Shown: piece by piece, positions 27,047 through 36,475 of the stretch
Layout: every line of letters begins with the position of its first letter
How positions within the stretch are numbered: position 1 is the stretch's first letter
Origin: Burkholderia catarinensis
GTDB taxonomy: Bacteria > Pseudomonadota > Gammaproteobacteria > Burkholderiales > Burkholderiaceae
Direction of reading: 5' to 3'
Length of the DNA stretch: 64,000 bases
Assembly (NCBI RefSeq): GCF_001883705.2
Contig: NZ_MDEQ02000001.1
Location: forward strand, 496,001 to 560,000
Notes under the pieces: generated by a model
The model's input: the letters and a program-made list of their open reading frames with translations, nothing else
Databases searched by the model: none
Told to the model about the DNA's origin: nothing
Position numbers and translations under genes: made by a program

Positions 27047-28200
27047 ACCCGTTTCAATTCCGTACCGTTCCGACGCAGGTCGTCGAATTCGGCGCCGCGC
27101 GCCGGCTCGGCGCGTTGTTGCGCGAACGCTTTCCGGCGCTCGTGCGGCTGTGCGTCGTCACCGATGCATTCCTGCATCGCAGCGGCGTGCTCGCACCCGC
27201 GCTGGAGAGCCTCGCCGCGCACGGCTGGCAGGTCACCGTGATCGACGACGTGATCGCCGATCCGCCCGAGCACGTGGTGCTCGAAGCGACCGAGCGGGCC
27301 GTCGCGGCCGATGCCGAGATCGTGCTCGGCCTGGGCGGCGGTTCGTCGATGGACGTCGCGAAGCTGATCGCGGTGCTCGCGCCGGGGCAGCAGCCGCTGG
27401 CCGACATGTACGGCGTCGACAAGGTCGCGAGCGCGCGGCTGCCGCTCGTGCAGATGCCGACGACGGCCGGCACGGGATCCGAGGTGACGGCCGTGTCGAT
27501 CGTCACGGTCGGCGAGGCGCGCAAGATGGGCGTCGTGTCGCCGCACCTGTTCGCGGATGTCGCGATTCTCGACGCCGAACTGACGCTCGGCCTGCCGCGC
27601 GCGGCGACGGCCGCGACGGGCATCGACGCGATGGTGCATGCGATCGAGGCCTATACGTCCGCGCGGCTGAAGAATCCGGTGTCCGACATGCTGGCCGTGC
27701 ACGCGCTGACGCTGCTGTCGCGCAACCTGCTCGCGGCGTGCGACGACGGTCGCAACCGGCACGCGCGCGAGGCGATGCTGGTCGGCGCGATGTTCGCGGG
27801 GCAGGCGTTCGCGAATGCGCCGGTCGCGGCCGTGCATGCGCTGGCCTATCCGGTCGGCGGGATCTTCCACGTGCCGCACGGGCTGTCGAACGCGCTCGTG
27901 CTGCCTCATGTGCTGCGCTTCAACGCGCCGGCCGCCGCGCCGCTGTATGCGGAACTCGCGGCGATCGTCGCGCCTTCGGCGACGGGCAGCGACGAAGCGC
28001 GGACACATGCGCTGATCGCCGAGATCGACCGGCTGATCGTCGCGACGGGGATTCCGCGCACGCTGCGCGAAGTCGGCATCGGCGAGGCCGACCTGCCGAG
28101 GATGGCGTCGGACGCGATGCTGCAGACGCGCCTGCTCGTGAACAATCCGCGCGAGGTGACGGAGGCCGACGCGCTGGAGATTTACCGGCAGGCGTGGTGA
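27043..28200 (+). CDS. Iron-containing alcohol dehydrogenase
   Basis: 385 residues of the group III (Fe-ADH) family. The nucleotide loop is GLGGGSSMDVAK (about 96-107), and TTAGTGSEVT is near 146. The metal ligands are all present: D195 and H199 in GIDAMVHA, H265 in VHALAYP and H279 in VPHGLSN. It would interconvert an alcohol and an aldehyde or ketone with NAD(P). As the last gene of the operon it may process the alcohol or aldehyde released from the glycerol derivative; that role is inferred. Confidence 0.88.
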   Translation: MNPFQFRTVPTQVVEFGAARRLGALLRERFPALVRLCVVTDAFLHRSGVLAPALESLAAHGWQVTVIDDVIADPPEHVVLEATERAVAADAEIVLGLGGGSSMDVAKLIAVLAPGQQPLADMYGVDKVASARLPLVQMPTTAGTGSEVTAVSIVTVGEARKMGVVSPHLFADVAILDAELTLGLPRAATAATGIDAMVHAIEAYTSARLKNPVSDMLAVHALTLLSRNLLAACDDGRNRHAREAMLVGAMFAGQAFANAPVAAVHALAYPVGGIFHVPHGLSNALVLPHVLRFNAPAAAPLYAELAAIVAPSATGSDEARTHALIAEIDRLIVATGIPRTLREVGIGEADLPRMASDAMLQTRLLVNNPREVTEADALEIYRQAW

Positions 28201-28261
28201 CGCGGCGGCGCTTCGACGGCAGGCAGGCGACGGCACGCTGTCGTTTGCATGCCGCACCGCG

Positions 28262-28795
28262 TTACTTCAGGTCGCGATCCTTGCAGGTCGGCTCGAGGTC
28301 GCCGTCGAAGTATTGATACAGGTGCACGAGCAACTTGCCGTTGCCGACCTTGCGTCCGAGATAATGCGTGCCTTCCATCGACGTGCAGATCGAGAACGCG
28401 AGTGGCAGACCGCCGTCGAGTACGGCTTCCGGGCGGGCACCCTGACGCACGAAGCGGGCGGTGCCGACGATGCCGAAGCCGCTCGCGTCCACCGGCACGG
28501 ACTTCGGCAGCGACAGTGCATACGCGGCGATCGTCCGACCCTCGCTCCGGTCGTCGTGCAGGTTGTCGTAAACCTGATTGGCCGGCTTGCTCGCCGGCCC
28601 GGTAATCGTGGCGCAGCAGTGCGCGATACCCTTGTCGTCGTCCGGCAGGATCTGCAGCGATGTGCCGGCCGTCAGGTGCGTGTTCGGCGTGTAGTAGACA
28701 CCGAACGCGACGACGCCGACCTGCTGCGCATGTGACGCAACGGAGACGGAGAGCGCGGCGGCGGTCAGCAGCGGGCGGAGCGAACGGATCGGCAT
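28262..28795 (-). CDS. Exported hypothetical protein
   Basis: 177 residues with a clear Sec signal (MPIRSLRPLLTAAALSVSVA, then SHA-QQ as the likely cleavage region). The mature part has an odd CC pair (GIAHCCATITG), a cysteine in FSICTSMEG and a C-terminal CKDRD, so disulfides are likely in the periplasm. No family was recognised. It is convergent with the iron alcohol dehydrogenase and stands alone. Confidence 0.7.
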   Translation of the reverse strand: MPIRSLRPLLTAAALSVSVASHAQQVGVVAFGVYYTPNTHLTAGTSLQILPDDDKGIAHCCATITGPASKPANQVYDNLHDDRSEGRTIAAYALSLPKSVPVDASGFGIVGTARFVRQGARPEAVLDGGLPLAFSICTSMEGTHYLGRKVGNGKLLVHLYQYFDGDLEPTCKDRDLK

Positions 28796-28894
28796 GATGG
28801 CGGCGATGATACACGCCGACCGCGAGATCGGCGAGGCGGCACATTCACGAAGCGCGCCCCGTTTGCCGCACGGGCCACGCCGCCACCGGCCGGG

Positions 28895-31075
28895 TTACGC
28901 GCGTGAGGCGTCGGCACCGGCTGCCACGACGTACGCCGAAGCCTGCTTCGTGCCGTCCGGCAGGGTTTGCAGATAAACGCCCTGGATTTCCGGCTCGAAG
29001 CCCGGTAGCGCGTTGATCCCGGCTTCGAGCGCGCGGAAGTAGTCGAGCGCCGGTCCGCCCCACGCTTCGCCGGGCACCACGCAGAAGATGCCGGGCGGAT
29101 AGGGCAGCGCGCCTTCGGTCGCGATCCGGCCTTCGATGCGGTCGAGCGTGACGAGCTCGACGTTGTTGCGGACCAGTTCGGCATTCGCGGCCTGCGGCAG
29201 CATCGCCTGCTTCGGGAACTGCGCGCGCCGGAACATCTGCTTCTGCAGGTGCTTCATGTCGTGGCTGCGGTAGAAATCGTGCATGCGCTGGCACAACTGC
29301 CGCAGGCGCATGTTGCCGTACAGCTCCGGATACGCTTCGCACAGCGACGGAATCGCTTCGCGCAGCGGCGTGTCCTGGTCGAGATGCCGTTCGAACTGCG
29401 CGAGGTGCGCGACCAGGTGCTGCAGCTTGCCGAAACTCTCCGACGGCGTGAGCAGGAACAGGATCGTGTACAGGTCGGCCTTCTCGGGCACGACGCCGTG
29501 CTCGCGCAGGTAGCGCGCAAGGATCGGCGCCGGCGCGCCGAACGGCGCGTATTCGTGCGTGTCGCGATCGATGCCGGGCGTCGTCAGCAGCAGCTTGCAC
29601 GGATCGACGAAGTACTGGTCGTCCGCATAGCCTTCGAAGCCGTGCCACGTGTCGGCCGGGTGGAAGCGGAAGAAGCGCAGGTCGTCGACGATCTGCTCGG
29701 TCGGGTAGTCGGCCCACGGGCGGCCGTCGATGTTCTGCGGAACGAACGGACGGATCTGGCGGCAGGTCTTGAGCAGCAGCTTGCGCGCATCGACGCCGTG
29801 CGCGACGCAGTCGCGCCACAGGCGCTTGCCGGCCGGGCCCGCGTGCATCTGCGCGTTGACGTCGAGCGCCGCGAACATCGGGTAGAACGGGCTCGTCGAC
29901 GCATGGATCATGTACGCGTTGTTGAAGCGCCGGTGATCGCAGAAGCGCTTCTGGCCTTCGATGTGGCTGTCCTTCTTGTGGATCTGCGACGTCTGCGAGA
30001 AACCGGCCTGCTGCTTGTGCACCGACTGCGTGACGAAGATGCCGGGATCGTCGGGGCCGAGCGTCAGCATCAGCGGCGAGCAGTCCTGCATCATCGGGAT
30101 GAACTGCTCGTAGCCGACCCACGCCGAATCGAACAGGATGTAGTCGCACAGATGCCCGATCCGGTCGACGATCTCGCGCGCGTTGTAGATCGTGCCGTCG
30201 TAGGTGCCGAGCTGGATCACCGCGAGCCGGAACGGGCGCGGCAGGTCGGCGCGCTCGGGCGCGACGTCGCGGATCGCGTCGCGAATGCGCGCTTCGCCGA
30301 GCGCCGCGCTGTCGACGCCGCCGATGAGGCCCCACGCGTTGCGCGCGGTCTCGAGGTAGACCGGCCGCGCGCCGGACAGCACGAGCGCGCCCAGGTGCAC
30401 CGACTTGTGGTTGTTGCGGTCGAACAGCACGAGATCGTCGGGGGCGAGCAGCGCGCTCGTGACGACCTTGTTCGACGTCGACGTGCCGTTCAGCACGAAC
30501 CAGGTCTTGTCCGCGTTGTAGATCCGCGCGGCGTTGCGCTGCGCTTCCAGCGCGGGGCCTTCGTGAATCAGCAGGTCGCCGAGCCGGACGTCCGCGTTGC
30601 AGAGATCGGCACGAAAAAGGGTCTCGCCGAAGAAGTCGAAGAACATTCGGCCGAGCGGGTGATTCGAGAAGAACTGGCCGCCCTGGTGGCCCGGGCAGTC
30701 GAACTCGACGTAGCCGCGCTGCACGTATTCGCGCATGACCTTGAAGAACGGCGGCAGCAGGTTCTCGCTATAGATATCGGCGGCGGCGGAAATCTGCCGG
30801 CCGTAGTAGTGGCGGCCGCCATGCCGGAGCTGGATCACGCCGCTCGCGCTCGGCAGGATCGACGGCGGCACTTCCTGGTCGGGCTCGACCGCGACGAAGA
30901 ACGGAATGGAAAAACCGGTTCTTTCGACGGCATTCAGGATTCTTTGCGCCGAATCGATTCCGGTGACGATCGCCGCGATATTCGTGAAATCGGTCTGAAA
31001 TACGTCGACCTGTTCGTGCGTGGTGAGGAAGGCGCCAATCAGCGCCGGCTCGACAGCGATTTTCAACAGGCTCAC
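28895..31075 (-). CDS. speC: Ornithine decarboxylase, PLP-dependent
   Basis: 726 residues of the large prokaryotic Orn/Lys/Arg decarboxylase family. It has an N-terminal wing domain (VFQTDFTNIAAIVTG), the PLP core with lysine in SVHKQQAGFSQTSQIH (K354, next to E. coli SpeC K355), and a C-terminal domain ending in the PYPPGI region. The PLP segment matches the ornithine enzymes rather than the STHKLL type of AdiA. The GTG at 31075 is chosen because GGAGAG lies 5 bases upstream; an ATG at 31114 would add 13 residues. It produces putrescine and consumes a proton. It is divergent from the AdiA-like gene and the PotE antiporter. Confidence 0.9.
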   Translation of the reverse strand: MSLLKIAVEPALIGAFLTTHEQVDVFQTDFTNIAAIVTGIDSAQRILNAVERTGFSIPFFVAVEPDQEVPPSILPSASGVIQLRHGGRHYYGRQISAAADIYSENLLPPFFKVMREYVQRGYVEFDCPGHQGGQFFSNHPLGRMFFDFFGETLFRADLCNADVRLGDLLIHEGPALEAQRNAARIYNADKTWFVLNGTSTSNKVVTSALLAPDDLVLFDRNNHKSVHLGALVLSGARPVYLETARNAWGLIGGVDSAALGEARIRDAIRDVAPERADLPRPFRLAVIQLGTYDGTIYNAREIVDRIGHLCDYILFDSAWVGYEQFIPMMQDCSPLMLTLGPDDPGIFVTQSVHKQQAGFSQTSQIHKKDSHIEGQKRFCDHRRFNNAYMIHASTSPFYPMFAALDVNAQMHAGPAGKRLWRDCVAHGVDARKLLLKTCRQIRPFVPQNIDGRPWADYPTEQIVDDLRFFRFHPADTWHGFEGYADDQYFVDPCKLLLTTPGIDRDTHEYAPFGAPAPILARYLREHGVVPEKADLYTILFLLTPSESFGKLQHLVAHLAQFERHLDQDTPLREAIPSLCEAYPELYGNMRLRQLCQRMHDFYRSHDMKHLQKQMFRRAQFPKQAMLPQAANAELVRNNVELVTLDRIEGRIATEGALPYPPGIFCVVPGEAWGGPALDYFRALEAGINALPGFEPEIQGVYLQTLPDGTKQASAYVVAAGADASRA

Positions 31076-31131
31076 GCGAACTCTCCGGTAATTGGGCGGA
31101 AGCGGGCGCCGCATTCACGCAGGCGCGTCAT
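31072..31131 (-). CDS. Possible 19-codon leader ORF overlapping the speC start
   Basis: A short reading frame ends with TGA inside the GTGAGC of the speC start (GTGA overlap). From an ATG at 31131 it encodes MTRLRECGARFRPITGEFA, with four arginines; the same frame is open further upstream to 31272. There is no good ribosome site. In enterobacteria, ornithine decarboxylase is controlled by an ornithine-sensing leader peptide (SpeFL); this ORF shows no sequence match to it. It may be chance. Confidence 0.2.
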   Translation of the reverse strand: MTRLRECGARFRPITGEFA

Positions 31132-31561
31132 TCCGTAATTCGATATGCGCCGCAGCCGATTGAAACGCTCCCGCGAATGCTGGATGCCGACTGCGCGCCG
31201 CACGAAGAAGCCTGGTGCGGCGCGATGCGGCGGCCGCCGGTCAGCGCGCGGCGCAGCCGATCGTAGCAACAAAACATGGCGAATTCAATCGACCGGAAAA
31301 GGCAATCTCATTGCAGGATGAGGATGATCAAATAATCGCGGAATTGGCGTGTTGCAGCGCACATAAAAATGATCCAATCATGAAATCTGTTTTGAAAGAC
31401 GCCGATGGTTTGATCGACTCGTCAGCTTTTCGTTGAAAAGCATCTATGGCATAGTCGGCTCCGAATTGGATGGCGAATCAGACCGGAATTGCTAGCGTCT
31501 CATGCCGGTGCCCGTGAGACGAACAACACCAACCAGGCACCGGAACAGCGAGGGCAACAAC
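31132..31561. other. Divergent intergenic region between speC and the AdiA-like gene
   Basis: About 430 bases, distinctly AT-richer than its surroundings between 31270 and 31500, with TTGAAA at 31433-31438 and TAAAAA at 31364-31369, but no well-spaced promoter pair. It must contain the promoters of both decarboxylase units. No gene is supported on the plus strand. Confidence 0.4.
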
Positions 31562-33862
31562 GTGAATACTTCTGTCGGCGGCATTCGTCGTCTCGGCATG
31601 CGTGCGCTGCTGGTCGACGACGAAATCGCGCAGGAAACCGCGGCCGGGCGTGCGGTCCGCACGCTGAGCGCGGAGCTCGTGCAACGCGGTATCGACGTGC
31701 TCACGGCGACATCCGCCGACGATGCGATCGTGCTGATCCGCTCCGATCCGTCGATCCAGTGCGTGCTGCTCGACTGGGATCTCGGCGTGGATGGCCACGG
31801 GCCGTCCGAGGCCGTGGTCGAGGCGATCCGGCATCGCAACGCCAACGTGCCGATCTTCCTGCTGGCCGACCGCAGCGTCGCGTCGTCGGTGCCGGCCGCG
31901 GTCATGGGCCAGGTCGACGATTTCGTATGGCTGCTCGAGGACACGGCCGACTTCATCGGCGGGCGCATCCACGCGGCGATCGAACGCTATCGCGCGACCG
32001 TGCTGCCGCCGATGTTCAGCGCGCTCGCAAAATTCTCGCGCGTCTACGAATACTCATGGCATACGCCCGGCCACACGGGCGGCACGGGCTTCCTGAAATC
32101 GCCGGTCGGCCGCGCGTTCTTCGAATACTTCGGTGAATCGCTGTTCCGCTCCGACCTGTCGATCTCGGTCGGCGAACTTGGCTCGCTGCTCGATCACTCG
32201 GGCCCGATCGGCGAAAGCGAACGCTACGCGGCGCGCGTGTTCGGCGCGCATCGCACGTATCACGTGACGAACGGTTCGTCGACGTCGAACCGCATCATCC
32301 TGATGGCGAGCGTCAGCCGCGACCAGATCGCGCTGTGCGACCGCAACTGCCACAAGTCGGCCGAGCATGCGATGACGATGTCGGGCGCGATCCCGACTTA
32401 CCTCGTGCCGACGCGCAACCGCTACGGGATCATCGGGCCGATCGCGTCCGAGCGCCTGACGCAGGTGGCGATCCGCGAGGCGATCGCGTCGAACCCGCTC
32501 GCGGCGGGGCTCGCCGACCGCCAGCCGAAGCACGCGATCATCACGAACTCGACTTACGACGGCCTGTGCTACAACGTCGCGCGCGTCGAGGAACTGCTCG
32601 GCGCGAGCGTCGACCGCCTGCATTTCGACGAAGCGTGGTACGGCTACGCGCGTTTCAATCCGATCTACCGCAACCGCCATGCGATGCACGGCGACCCGCG
32701 CGACCATCACGCGGACCGCCCCACGGTGTTCGCGACGCAGTCGACGCACAAGCTGCTGACCGCGCTGTCGCAAGCGTCGTACATCCATGTGCGCGATGGC
32801 CGCAGCCCGATTCCGCATGGCCAGTTCAACGAAACGTTCATGATGCACGCGTCGACGTCGCCGAACTACGCGATCATCGCGTCGAACGACGTCGCGGCCG
32901 CGATGATGGACGGCCCCGGCGGCGCCGCGCTGACGCACGAGTCGATCGAGGAGGCCGTCGCGTTCCGGCAGATGATCGCGCGGATGAACGGCGAATTCGG
33001 CGCGAAGGGCGACTGGTTCTTCGAATGCTGGCAGCCCGACACCGTGCTCGAGGCGCGCACGGGCCGCACGCTGCCGTTCCACGATGCGCCGCCCGAGCTG
33101 CTCGCGAGCGACCCGGCATGCTGGGTGCTGCGCCCCGGCGCGCAATGGCACGGCTTCGGCAATATCGAGGACGGCTACTGCATGCTCGACCCGATCAAGG
33201 TGTCGATCGTCACGCCGGGCGTCGCGCCGGCCGGCGGCCTGATGCCGGTCGGCATCCCGGCGAGCGTCGTGACCGCGTATCTCGACGCGCGCGGGATCGT
33301 CGTCGAGAAGACGACCGATTTCACGATCCTGTTCCTGTTCTCGATCGGCATCACGAAAGGCAAGTGGGGCTCGCTCGTCAGCGCGCTGTGCGACTTCAAG
33401 CGCGACTACGACGCGAACCTGTCGCTCGACATGGCGATCCCGTCGCTCGCGAAGGAACATGGTTCGCGTTATGCGGGCATGGGGCTGAAGGATCTGGCCG
33501 ACACGATGTTCGCGGCGATGGAGCAGCTCGGCACGACGCGGCTGATGTCGGAGGCGTTCTCGATCCTGCCGAAGCCGGAGATGAGCCCGGTGCGCGCGTA
33601 CGAGCATCTCGTGCAGGGCCGCGTCGAGCAGGTCACGCTCGAGGAGCTGGCCGGGCGCACGGTCGCCACCGGCGTCGTGCCGTATCCGCCCGGCATTCCG
33701 CTCCTGATGCCGGGCGAGAACGCGGGGCCGGCCGGCGGCCCTGTGCTCGGCTACCTGAAGGCGCTCGAAGCATACGACCGGCGTTTCCCGGGCTTCGCGC
33801 ACGACACGCACGGCGTGGAAGTCGAGGACGGCACGTACCGCGTGTACTGCCTGAGCGCGTGA
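31562..33862 (+). CDS. adiA: AdiA-type arginine decarboxylase
   Basis: 766 residues; E. coli AdiA has about 755. The N-terminal receiver-like wing domain (MRALLVDDE ... IFLLADRS) is followed by the PLP core with GSSTSNRIILMA, RLHFDEAWYGYARFNP and the PLP lysine in STHKLLTALSQASYIHV (K397). The AdiA-specific stretches LEDTADFIGGR and LGSLLDHSGPIGESE are also present. It makes agmatine from arginine; lysine as substrate cannot be fully excluded. The GTG at 31562 has GAGGG about 8 bases upstream; the next candidate start is the ATG at 31598. It is followed 62 bases later by potE. Confidence 0.82.
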   Translation: MNTSVGGIRRLGMRALLVDDEIAQETAAGRAVRTLSAELVQRGIDVLTATSADDAIVLIRSDPSIQCVLLDWDLGVDGHGPSEAVVEAIRHRNANVPIFLLADRSVASSVPAAVMGQVDDFVWLLEDTADFIGGRIHAAIERYRATVLPPMFSALAKFSRVYEYSWHTPGHTGGTGFLKSPVGRAFFEYFGESLFRSDLSISVGELGSLLDHSGPIGESERYAARVFGAHRTYHVTNGSSTSNRIILMASVSRDQIALCDRNCHKSAEHAMTMSGAIPTYLVPTRNRYGIIGPIASERLTQVAIREAIASNPLAAGLADRQPKHAIITNSTYDGLCYNVARVEELLGASVDRLHFDEAWYGYARFNPIYRNRHAMHGDPRDHHADRPTVFATQSTHKLLTALSQASYIHVRDGRSPIPHGQFNETFMMHASTSPNYAIIASNDVAAAMMDGPGGAALTHESIEEAVAFRQMIARMNGEFGAKGDWFFECWQPDTVLEARTGRTLPFHDAPPELLASDPACWVLRPGAQWHGFGNIEDGYCMLDPIKVSIVTPGVAPAGGLMPVGIPASVVTAYLDARGIVVEKTTDFTILFLFSIGITKGKWGSLVSALCDFKRDYDANLSLDMAIPSLAKEHGSRYAGMGLKDLADTMFAAMEQLGTTRLMSEAFSILPKPEMSPVRAYEHLVQGRVEQVTLEELAGRTVATGVVPYPPGIPLLMPGENAGPAGGPVLGYLKALEAYDRRFPGFAHDTHGVEVEDGTYRVYCLSA

Positions 33863-33924
33863 ACGCCCGACCGGGCGAACGGGCGAATGGCCGCGCGGCG
33901 GCCACACAACGAAGGATCGACACC

Positions 33925-35310
33925 ATGGAAAACGCAGCGCGTATTTCCGACGCGGCCCCGGCGGCCGCGCCGAAGAACCGGATGAATGTCTGGCAGCTCA
34001 CCATCCTCACGGCGGTCAACATGATGGGCTCCGGCATCATCCTGCTGCCGTCGAAGCTCGCGCAGGTCGGCACGATCTCGCTGCTGTCGTGGATCGTCAC
34101 GGCCGGCGGCTCGCTCGCGCTGGCGTATGCGTTCGCGCGCTGCGGGATGCTGAGCCGCAAGCCGGGCGGGATGGGCGGCTACGCGGAATATGCGTTCGGC
34201 AAGGCCGGCAACTACATGGCGAACTACACGTACGGGCTGTCGCTCGTGATCGCCAACGTCGCGATCGGCGTGACGGCGGTCGGCTACGGCACCGTGCTGT
34301 TCGACGCGACGCTGTCGCCGCTGCAGACGGGCCTGTGGACGATCTTCCTGCTCGTGCTGACGACGGTCGCGAACTTCGGCGGCTCGCGCATCACCGGCCG
34401 GATCGGCGCGGTGACCGTGTGGGGCGTGATCATTCCGGTCGTCGTCGTGTCGCTGATCGGCTGGTTCTGGTTTAGCGGCGCGACCTGGGGCGCCGCGTGG
34501 AATCCGCACAATATGCCGTTCGGGCCGGCCGTCGGCGGCTCGATCGCGGTGACGCTGTGGGCGTTCCTCGGGCTCGAATCGGCGTGCGCGAACTCGGACG
34601 CAGTGGAGAACCCGGAGCGCAACGTGCCGATCGCCGTGCTCGGCGGCACGATCGCTTCGGCGATCTTCTACATCGTGTCGACCAACGTGATCGCGGGGAT
34701 CGTGCCCAACGCGATTCTCGCGGCATCGAACGCACCGTTCGGCATCGCGTTCGCGACGATGTTCACGCCGACCGTCGGCACGATCGTCACCGCGCTGATG
34801 GTGATCGCGTGTATCGGCTCGCTGCTCGGCTGGCAGTTCACGGTTGCGCAGGTGTTCAAGAGTTCGGCGGACGTCGGCTACTTCCTGCCGGTGTTCGCCC
34901 GTGCGACGCGCACGGGCACGCCGATCGTCGGCATGGTGATCCTGCTCGTCGCGCAGGTCGCGCTGGCGCTGATGACGATCAGCCCGGAACTGAGCAGCCA
35001 GTTCCAGCAGATCGTCGATCTGGCGGTCGTCACGAACCTCGTGCCCTACGTGATGTCGATGGCCGCGCTGATCACGATCCAGAAGGTCGCGAAGGTGCCG
35101 CCGGGCAAGGCGCTGGTGACGAACGTGATCGCGATGGTGGCCACCGCGTACAGCTTCTATGCGCTGTTCAGCTCGGGCGCGCAGGCGCTGATGCTCGGCG
35201 GCCTGTGCGTGTTCCTGGGCTGGACGCTGTTCGGGTTCGTCAGCGCGCGCTTCTACCAGATGGAAGTCGATGCGCACGTGAAGGAGCCGGGGAAGTCGCT
35301 GCAGGCGTGA
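33925..35310 (+). CDS. potE: Putrescine-ornithine antiporter PotE
   Basis: APC-family transporter of 461 residues with about 12 hydrophobic segments. The match to E. coli PotE runs over the whole length (LTILTAVNMMGSGII, GGMGGYAEYAFGKAGN, TLWAFLGLESACAN, VENPERNVPIAVLGGT, SLLGWQFTVAQVFKSS). It exchanges extracellular ornithine for putrescine, so it pairs with the divergent ornithine decarboxylase. It is nevertheless placed behind the AdiA-like gene, which may mean a broader agmatine/arginine role. A GAAGGA site precedes the ATG. Confidence 0.88.
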   Translation: MENAARISDAAPAAAPKNRMNVWQLTILTAVNMMGSGIILLPSKLAQVGTISLLSWIVTAGGSLALAYAFARCGMLSRKPGGMGGYAEYAFGKAGNYMANYTYGLSLVIANVAIGVTAVGYGTVLFDATLSPLQTGLWTIFLLVLTTVANFGGSRITGRIGAVTVWGVIIPVVVVSLIGWFWFSGATWGAAWNPHNMPFGPAVGGSIAVTLWAFLGLESACANSDAVENPERNVPIAVLGGTIASAIFYIVSTNVIAGIVPNAILAASNAPFGIAFATMFTPTVGTIVTALMVIACIGSLLGWQFTVAQVFKSSADVGYFLPVFARATRTGTPIVGMVILLVAQVALALMTISPELSSQFQQIVDLAVVTNLVPYVMSMAALITIQKVAKVPPGKALVTNVIAMVATAYSFYALFSSGAQALMLGGLCVFLGWTLFGFVSARFYQMEVDAHVKEPGKSLQA

Positions 35311-35332
35311 TGGCGGGCGGCGGCCGCCGCCG

Positions 35333-36241
35333 TTATCGGGCGGGTCGAATCAGCAGCGGCGGGATGTCCTGCTTCAGCAGGTCGACGACGGCCCGCACGC
35401 GCGGCGGCAGCGGCCGCTGCGCGTGCACGAGCACATTGAGCGCGAAGTCGGGGACTTCGTATTGCGGCAGGATCCCGACGAGCTTGCCGGCCGCGAGCGC
35501 ATCGACGCAGGCCGGCTGCTGGATCACGCCGATGCCGCCGCCGGCCACGATCGTGTCGAACATCGGGCGCCAGTGGCTCGTCGTCATGACCGTCCGGATT
35601 CGCGCGTATTCGAGCGCGTTGCCTTCGCGCCGCAGCGGCAGCTGTTCGCTGGCGAAGACGCCTTTCACACGGATGAACGGGTGGTTCGCGAGATCGGCCT
35701 TCGTGTCGATCGGGCCGTACCGGTCGAGATACGACGGCGCGGCGACGAGCAGGCGGCGGACCTCGCCGACCGGGTGCGCGACGAATCCGCCGTCGCCGAG
35801 TTGCCCGACCCGGATCGAGATGTCGACGCCTTCCGTGACCGGATCGACGATGTCGTCGTTCAGCACCAGGTCGACGTGCAACCGCGGATACGCGGCGCGG
35901 ACATGCATCAGCACGCCCGGAAGCACGACCTCGCCGAAGCATTGCGGCGCCGCGAGCCGGATCGTGCCGTCGAGCGCGTTTTCCGTCTTCGAGACCGATG
36001 CGACCGCGTCGTCCGCCGCCTCGAGCAGCGCCTTGCTGCGTTCGTAGAAGATGCGGCCTTCCTCCGTGCAGGCAAGGGTGCGCGCACTGCGCATCAGCAG
36101 CCGTGTGCCGAGATGCTTTTCGAGTTTCTCGATGCGCTCGCTGACGGCCGGTTGGCCCATGTCGAGATCCCGCGCCGCACCGGACATCGTGCCGCGCTCC
36201 ACGACCCGGACGTAGATGCGCATCGTCGCCAGCAAATCCAT
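35333..36241 (-). CDS. LysR family transcriptional regulator
   Basis: 302 residues. Helix-turn-helix MSGAARDLDMGQPAVSERIEKLEKHLG at about 20-46, then an effector domain with SIRVGQLGDGGFVAH. It is convergent with potE and divergent from the glycolipid-binding-like gene at 36476, with 234 bases between the starts. The effector is unknown. Confidence 0.88.
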   Translation of the reverse strand: MDLLATMRIYVRVVERGTMSGAARDLDMGQPAVSERIEKLEKHLGTRLLMRSARTLACTEEGRIFYERSKALLEAADDAVASVSKTENALDGTIRLAAPQCFGEVVLPGVLMHVRAAYPRLHVDLVLNDDIVDPVTEGVDISIRVGQLGDGGFVAHPVGEVRRLLVAAPSYLDRYGPIDTKADLANHPFIRVKGVFASEQLPLRREGNALEYARIRTVMTTSHWRPMFDTIVAGGGIGVIQQPACVDALAAGKLVGILPQYEVPDFALNVLVHAQRPLPPRVRAVVDLLKQDIPPLLIRPAR

Positions 36242-36475
36242 GAAGTCGCGCCTTTTGTCTTTCGGTTCGATTTTTGCCGATCGACGGATGGTACCAAAGC
36301 GGCGTCGGCGCGACGGTGTGCGTTGAACCGATACTGACTATCGGCCGGAGGGCGCCCGGTGCCGGCGCGCATGTCGACTGCCGCGCAGTGGATACCGTCG
36401 CCGAAGCCGCGTGCGTTCATCGGCGTCGTGAGCGAAAATCGGCTTCCTTCCGCGCGATCGACAGGAGACGACGAC

